Shown here in pieces: positions 34,510 through 37,968 of a stretch of 37,968 bases of DNA (position 1 is its first letter; the number at the start of each line of letters is the position of its first letter). Origin of the DNA: Myxococcales bacterium. GTDB taxonomy: Bacteria > Myxococcota_A > Polyangia > Polyangiales > Houyiibacteriaceae. The translations under genes and the position numbers were made by a program. The notes beneath the pieces were generated by a model. The model did no database searches, was not told the origin of the DNA, and was given only the letters and a program-made list of their open reading frames with translations. The stretch covers positions 1-37,968 of the forward strand of contig JAHBWH010000069.1 of NCBI GenBank assembly GCA_019637115.1, given 5' to 3'.

Positions 34510-36486
34510 ATGAAGGACGGTGCGAGCGAACCCAGAGGGGCGGTGCCGACGCCCTCCCCCGAGACGGTGAGTTGCCCTCACTGCTCGAGCGCACACCCGC
34601 GCACGTGGTCGCATTGCCCGACGACCGGAAAGCCGCTGACCACCGGGCCGGCGCTCGTCGGCCGCGTCATCGCGGGGCGCTATCGCATCCGCGGCCTGCT
34701 CGGCGAGGGCGGCATGGGGGCGGTCTACGAGGCAGAGCACCTCGCCGTCGGCCGCCGCGTCGCGCTCAAGCGCCTCCACCCCGAGCTTGCGACGGACGCG
34801 AGCTCGGTCAGCCGCTTCCAGCGGGAGGCGCGCGCGGCGGGCGCGACGGGTCACGAGCACGTGGTGGACGTGCTCGATCTCGGCTTCGCCGAGGATGGCG
34901 CGCCCTACCTGGTCATGGAGCTCCTCGCGGGAGAGAGCCTCGCGCAGCGGCTCGCGCGGCAGCGGCTCCTCCCCTCGGACCGCGCCGCGAGCATCGCCGG
35001 CCAGGTGCTCTCCGCCCTCGAGGCGGTCCACGCGCTCGACGTCATCCACCGCGACCTCAAGCCGGACAACATCTTCCTCACGCGACGAGGCGGGCGCAGC
35101 GACTACGTGAAGGTCCTCGACTTCGGTGTTTCGAAGATGGCCGCCGACAGCAAGGATCCGAAGCTCACGCGCACGGGCATGATGGTCGGCACGCCGCATT
35201 ACATGTCGCCAGAGCAGGCGCGCGGCGTCCGCCAGCTCGACCATCGCGTCGACCTCTACGCGGTCGGGGTAATCCTCTTCGAGTGCTTGGCCGGCCAGCT
35301 CCCGTTCCACGCCGACAACTATCACGCCCTCCTGCAGTCGATCTTGGCCCGCGAGGCCCCGTCGCTCGTGACCTTGGTGCCGACGATCGACCCGAAGCTC
35401 GCCGCCGTCGTCGCCCGCGCGCTCGCCAAACGACCCGAGGACCGATACCCGGACGCGCGGGCGATGTGGGAGGCCCTCGTGCCTTTCGGCGCGCCCCAGC
35501 TCGCGGAGATTCGCAGCTCCCATCCGCCCCCCTCGGCGGGCGCGCCTCGGCCTGGCGCCGCGACCGAGAGCCTCGCGATGGGCCGCATGCCGACGAGCCC
35601 GATGGAGGCGTCGATGCTGGCCTCGAAGCTGGAGGAGGCCCGCCCCGCCTTCGGCATCGCGCGCCCCCGCGCGGCGAGCGCGCTCGGCGGCGGGCTGTCC
35701 CCCGTGACGCTCGCGACGCCCGCGCCGCTCGACCCGGCCCCGACGCCCCCGACCTGGTCCACCCGCTCCGACACGCGGCGCTTCGTCGCCCAGAGCGCCG
35801 ACTGGTCGGACTCGCGGGCCGACCTGCTGACCTTCGACGCTTCGCGCCTGCGGAGCACCGACGCCCCACGCGAGAGGTCGACCCCGACCGGGCGACGCTT
35901 CACCGCCCGCCCCGACGCGCCGATCGTGGACGAGGCGCCGCCGAGCCCGGGACGACTCAAGGGCGCGCTCCTGCTCGGGGTGCTGGGCTCGCTCCGCGCC
36001 AAGCACGGCGCCAACGCCGTCGAGGCCGTGCTGGCCTCGCTGGGCGACGACCGGCGCACCTTCGGCAGCGGCCTCGTGCCGGTCGCGTGGGTCGACGATC
36101 GACCCGCGCGACGCTTGCTCGAGACGATCGAGCGCCAGCTCGGGGGCGCGGACGGCCGCGCTTGCCGGACGTTCGGGCGCGAGCTGGCCAAGCGCGAGCT
36201 ACCGAGGACCCACCGGCTGCTCCTCCGATCGGCGCCCGACACCGCCATCGCGAAGCTCCCCGTGATCTGGCGCTCCTACGCGGAGGGGTCCCAGATCCAG
36301 CTCGACCCCAGCGAGACGGGCTCGGTGCGGATCGACGTCGAGGCGGGCCCGCAGGGGTGGCATTTCCTTCACGTCATGGCCGGCGTGGTCGAGGGCTTCC
36401 TCGAGCTCTGCGGCGCGCGCGAGGTGAAGGTCTCGGTGGTCGAGCGCAGCTCGGAGCGCGCGTCCCTCTCGGTGCGCTGGCGCTAG
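34510..36486 (+). CDS. Hanks-type Ser/Thr kinase with N-terminal zinc-ribbon-like motif
   Basis: 658 residues. The N-terminus has CPHC and HCP (Cys22, Cys25, Cys36) that resemble a short zinc ribbon. The kinase domain (about 52-320) is complete: GEGGMGAVYEA, Lys87, HRDLKPDNIFL with Asp182, DFG (204-206) and GTPHYMSPEQARG. A Pro/Ala-rich linker leads to a C-terminal domain (about 475-658, from GRLKGALLLGVLGSLRAKHG to SLSVRWR) that resembles the myxobacterial DUF2378/TIGR02265-like domains; this match is tentative. No membrane helix is visible. ATG 34510 was chosen; GTG 34504 two codons upstream is equally possible. It lies 86 bp after the symporter gene. Confidence 0.88.
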   Translation: MKDGASEPRGAVPTPSPETVSCPHCSSAHPRTWSHCPTTGKPLTTGPALVGRVIAGRYRIRGLLGEGGMGAVYEAEHLAVGRRVALKRLHPELATDASSVSRFQREARAAGATGHEHVVDVLDLGFAEDGAPYLVMELLAGESLAQRLARQRLLPSDRAASIAGQVLSALEAVHALDVIHRDLKPDNIFLTRRGGRSDYVKVLDFGVSKMAADSKDPKLTRTGMMVGTPHYMSPEQARGVRQLDHRVDLYAVGVILFECLAGQLPFHADNYHALLQSILAREAPSLVTLVPTIDPKLAAVVARALAKRPEDRYPDARAMWEALVPFGAPQLAEIRSSHPPPSAGAPRPGAATESLAMGRMPTSPMEASMLASKLEEARPAFGIARPRAASALGGGLSPVTLATPAPLDPAPTPPTWSTRSDTRRFVAQSADWSDSRADLLTFDASRLRSTDAPRERSTPTGRRFTARPDAPIVDEAPPSPGRLKGALLLGVLGSLRAKHGANAVEAVLASLGDDRRTFGSGLVPVAWVDDRPARRLLETIERQLGGADGRACRTFGRELAKRELPRTHRLLLRSAPDTAIAKLPVIWRSYAEGSQIQLDPSETGSVRIDVEAGPQGWHFLHVMAGVVEGFLELCGAREVKVSVVERSSERASLSVRWR

Positions 36487-36576
36487 CGCTGGGCCGCTAG
36501 CGCTGAGCCGCTAGCGCTGAGCCGCTGGCGCTGAACCGCGCGCTGGGCCGCTAGCGCTCAGTCGCTAGCGCTCGCC
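36481..36576. repeat. Array of 14-bp repeats with palindromic core CGCTAGCG
   Basis: Units begin at 36481, 36495, 36509, 36523, a 12-bp degenerate unit at 36537, then 36549 and 36563. The consensus is CGCTAGCGCTGAGC. Five units contain the perfect palindrome CGCTAGCG. The first unit contains the stop codon (TAG) of the kinase gene and the array ends about 45 bp before the aminopeptidase start. Confidence 0.85.
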
Positions 36577-36619
36577 CGCTCGCTCGAACTTCCGGGCGCG
36601 CGTGATAGCCTGCGCGCGC

Positions 36620-37942
36620 ATGACATCCTCTGGTGCTCCTTCGTACGCCCTCCCCCTCGAGCGACGCGCGCGCGTTCTCGACGCCATCGGCCCCGGTGTG
36701 GTGGTCCTGCCCGCCGCCCCCGTCCACCACCGCAACGGAGACGTCGAGCACCCTTACCGACAGGACAGCGACTTCTTCTACCTCACGGGCTTCGACGAGC
36801 CGGAGAGCGTGCTCGTCCTGACCAACCAGCACCCCGAGCATCGCACGGTGCTCTTCCTGCGGCGCCGCGATCCGGAGCGAGAGATCTGGGATGGCCCCCG
36901 CGTCGGCGTCGAAGGCGCGGTCAGCGAGCTCGGGGTCGACGCCGCCTTCGACATCGAGGAGCTCGACGAGCGCTTGCCCGACTACCTCGGCGACGTCGAT
37001 CGCGTGCACGCCCGCGTGGGTCGCGGGCACCCGTTCGAGGCGCGGCTCTTTCGCGCCCTCGAGGTCGTCCGGGGTCGCGCCCGCAAGAAGGTGCGCGCGC
37101 CGAGCGAGCTCGTCGACCCCGGCAAGACCCTCCACGAGATGCGCCTGCGGAAAGGCGCGTACGAGCTCGAGGTGATGCGGCGCGCGGCCGTGATCACGCG
37201 CGACGCCCACCTCGCGGCGATGCGCGCCGCCCGGCCCGGCCGCGCGGAGTACGAGGTCGAGGCCGAGCTGCTGAGCGTCTTTCGACGCGGCGGCGCGGAG
37301 CGTCCGGCGTACGAGAGCATCGTCGGCTCCGGGCCGAACGCGACGATCCTCCACTACCGCGCGGGCCGTCGCCGAATCGAAGAAGGCGAGCTCGTGCTCA
37401 TCGACGCGGGCTGCGAGCTCGACTACTACGCGAGCGACGTGACGCGCACGTTCCCGGCGAGCGGGCGCTTCTCGCCCGAGCAGCGCGCCCTCTACGACGT
37501 CGTCCTCGCGGCGCAGCGCGCCTGCATCGAGGCCACGCGGCCGGGCGCGACGGTCGACGGGATCCACGAGGTCGCCGTCGAGGTGACCACCCGCGGCCTG
37601 CTCGAGCTCGGGCTCTTGACGGGATCGCTCGAGGAGAACCTCGCGGAGCACCACTACCGGAAGTTCTTCATGCACCGCACGAGCCACTGGCTCGGCATGG
37701 ACGTGCACGACGTCGGCGCCTACTACGTCGGCGGGGAAGCGCGCCCGCTCGAGCCAGGGTTCGTGCTGACGATCGAGCCGGGCATCTACGTCGGCGTCCG
37801 CGAGGACGTCGACGCGAAGTGGCGCGGCATCGGCATCCGCATCGAGGACGACATCGTCGTCACGGCGGACGGTCCCATGAACCTGACCCACGACATCCCG
37901 ACGGACGCGGACGAGATCGAACGCGTGCTCGCCGAGCGCTGA
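36620..37942 (+). CDS. pepP: Xaa-Pro aminopeptidase (M24B)
   Basis: 440-residue metallopeptidase that removes an N-terminal residue preceding proline. The N-terminal AMP_N domain (about 10-140) has HPYRQDSDFFYLTGFDEPE. The C-terminal pita-bread domain has all five metal ligands: Asp262 and Asp273 (LIDAGCELDYYASDVTRTFP), His356 (SHWLGMDVHDVG), Glu386 (IEPGIYV) and Glu409 (IRIEDD). MHRTSHWLGMDVHDVGAY is the PepP signature. The ATG at 36620 begins the natural domain; GTG 36602 would add six residues. No strong ribosome site is visible. A hairpin follows the stop. Confidence 0.93.
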   Translation: MTSSGAPSYALPLERRARVLDAIGPGVVVLPAAPVHHRNGDVEHPYRQDSDFFYLTGFDEPESVLVLTNQHPEHRTVLFLRRRDPEREIWDGPRVGVEGAVSELGVDAAFDIEELDERLPDYLGDVDRVHARVGRGHPFEARLFRALEVVRGRARKKVRAPSELVDPGKTLHEMRLRKGAYELEVMRRAAVITRDAHLAAMRAARPGRAEYEVEAELLSVFRRGGAERPAYESIVGSGPNATILHYRAGRRRIEEGELVLIDAGCELDYYASDVTRTFPASGRFSPEQRALYDVVLAAQRACIEATRPGATVDGIHEVAVEVTTRGLLELGLLTGSLEENLAEHHYRKFFMHRTSHWLGMDVHDVGAYYVGGEARPLEPGFVLTIEPGIYVGVREDVDAKWRGIGIRIEDDIVVTADGPMNLTHDIPTDADEIERVLAER

Positions 37943-37966
37943 CTGTCGAGGGCGATCAGCGCGCTC
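37934..37966 (+). terminator. Hairpin overlapping the aminopeptidase stop codon
   Basis: GAGCGCTGA (37934-37942) pairs with TCAGCGCGCTC (37956-37966) with a 2-nt bulge across 13 nt. The window ends here, so any T-tract cannot be seen. Confidence 0.35.
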
Positions 37967-37968
37967 CC

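Noticed and set aside
36481-36576. Possible replication-origin iterons
   Set aside because: No dnaA, rep or partition genes nearby; the surrounding genes are chromosomal housekeeping types and the array is short.

Overview
The window is very GC-rich, densely coded DNA of a Gram-negative aerobic bacterium, most likely a Myxococcota member (Polyangia/Sandaracinaceae-like; this is inference). Reasons: an alternative complex III (ActABCDEF) joined to a caa3 oxidase, two large Hanks-type Ser/Thr kinases with accessory domains common in myxobacteria, FtsY with an N-terminal membrane anchor, paired outer-membrane beta-barrels, and Ala/Asp-rich lipoprotein linkers. No tRNA, rRNA, insertion sequence, phage gene or CRISPR array was seen.

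Layout. (1) 1-1434, minus: 3'-truncated lipoprotein esterase. (2) 1688-16856, minus: one long respiratory operon, actA-actB-actC-actD-actE-actF, an unknown membrane protein, a SCO copper chaperone, ctaC-ctaD-ctaE-ctaF and a terminal lipoprotein. Several genes overlap by 4 nt (ATGA/GTGA). (3) 16927-17397, minus: small unknown exported protein. (4) 17553-25036, plus: O-methyltransferase, Ser/Thr kinase with GYF-like and PATAN/DUF4388-like domains, ftsY, two tandem outer-membrane barrels ending in a clear terminator, and a cystathionine gamma-synthase-like enzyme. (5) 25037-25350: a gene-free stretch with two copies of a ~67-bp hairpin module around five 21-bp tandem repeats. (6) 25351-32321, minus: partial complex I operon nuoA-B-C-D-G-H-I plus a small unknown gene. 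nuoE, F and J-N are not in the window. (7) 32561-37942, plus: AGCS-family symporter with an unusual exported N-terminal extension, a second Ser/Thr kinase, an array of 14-bp palindrome-containing repeats, and an M24 Xaa-Pro aminopeptidase.

How the genes work together. Complex I reduces quinone with NADH. ActABCDEF oxidises quinol and passes electrons to the cytochrome c domain fused to CtaC, then to the A2-type heme-copper centre of CtaD. SCO loads CuA. Oddities within this otherwise familiar machinery are a Cys-rich insertion in the CuA domain of CtaC, a His-rich loop in ActF with His-rich tails in partner subunits, a ~160-residue Ala-rich extension on ActD, and a NuoH with two extra predicted membrane helices beside the quinone-site region.

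I did not find a clearly new defence, mobile or biosynthetic system. The strongest candidates for something undescribed are the modified subunits, the unknown operon members and the repeat modules.
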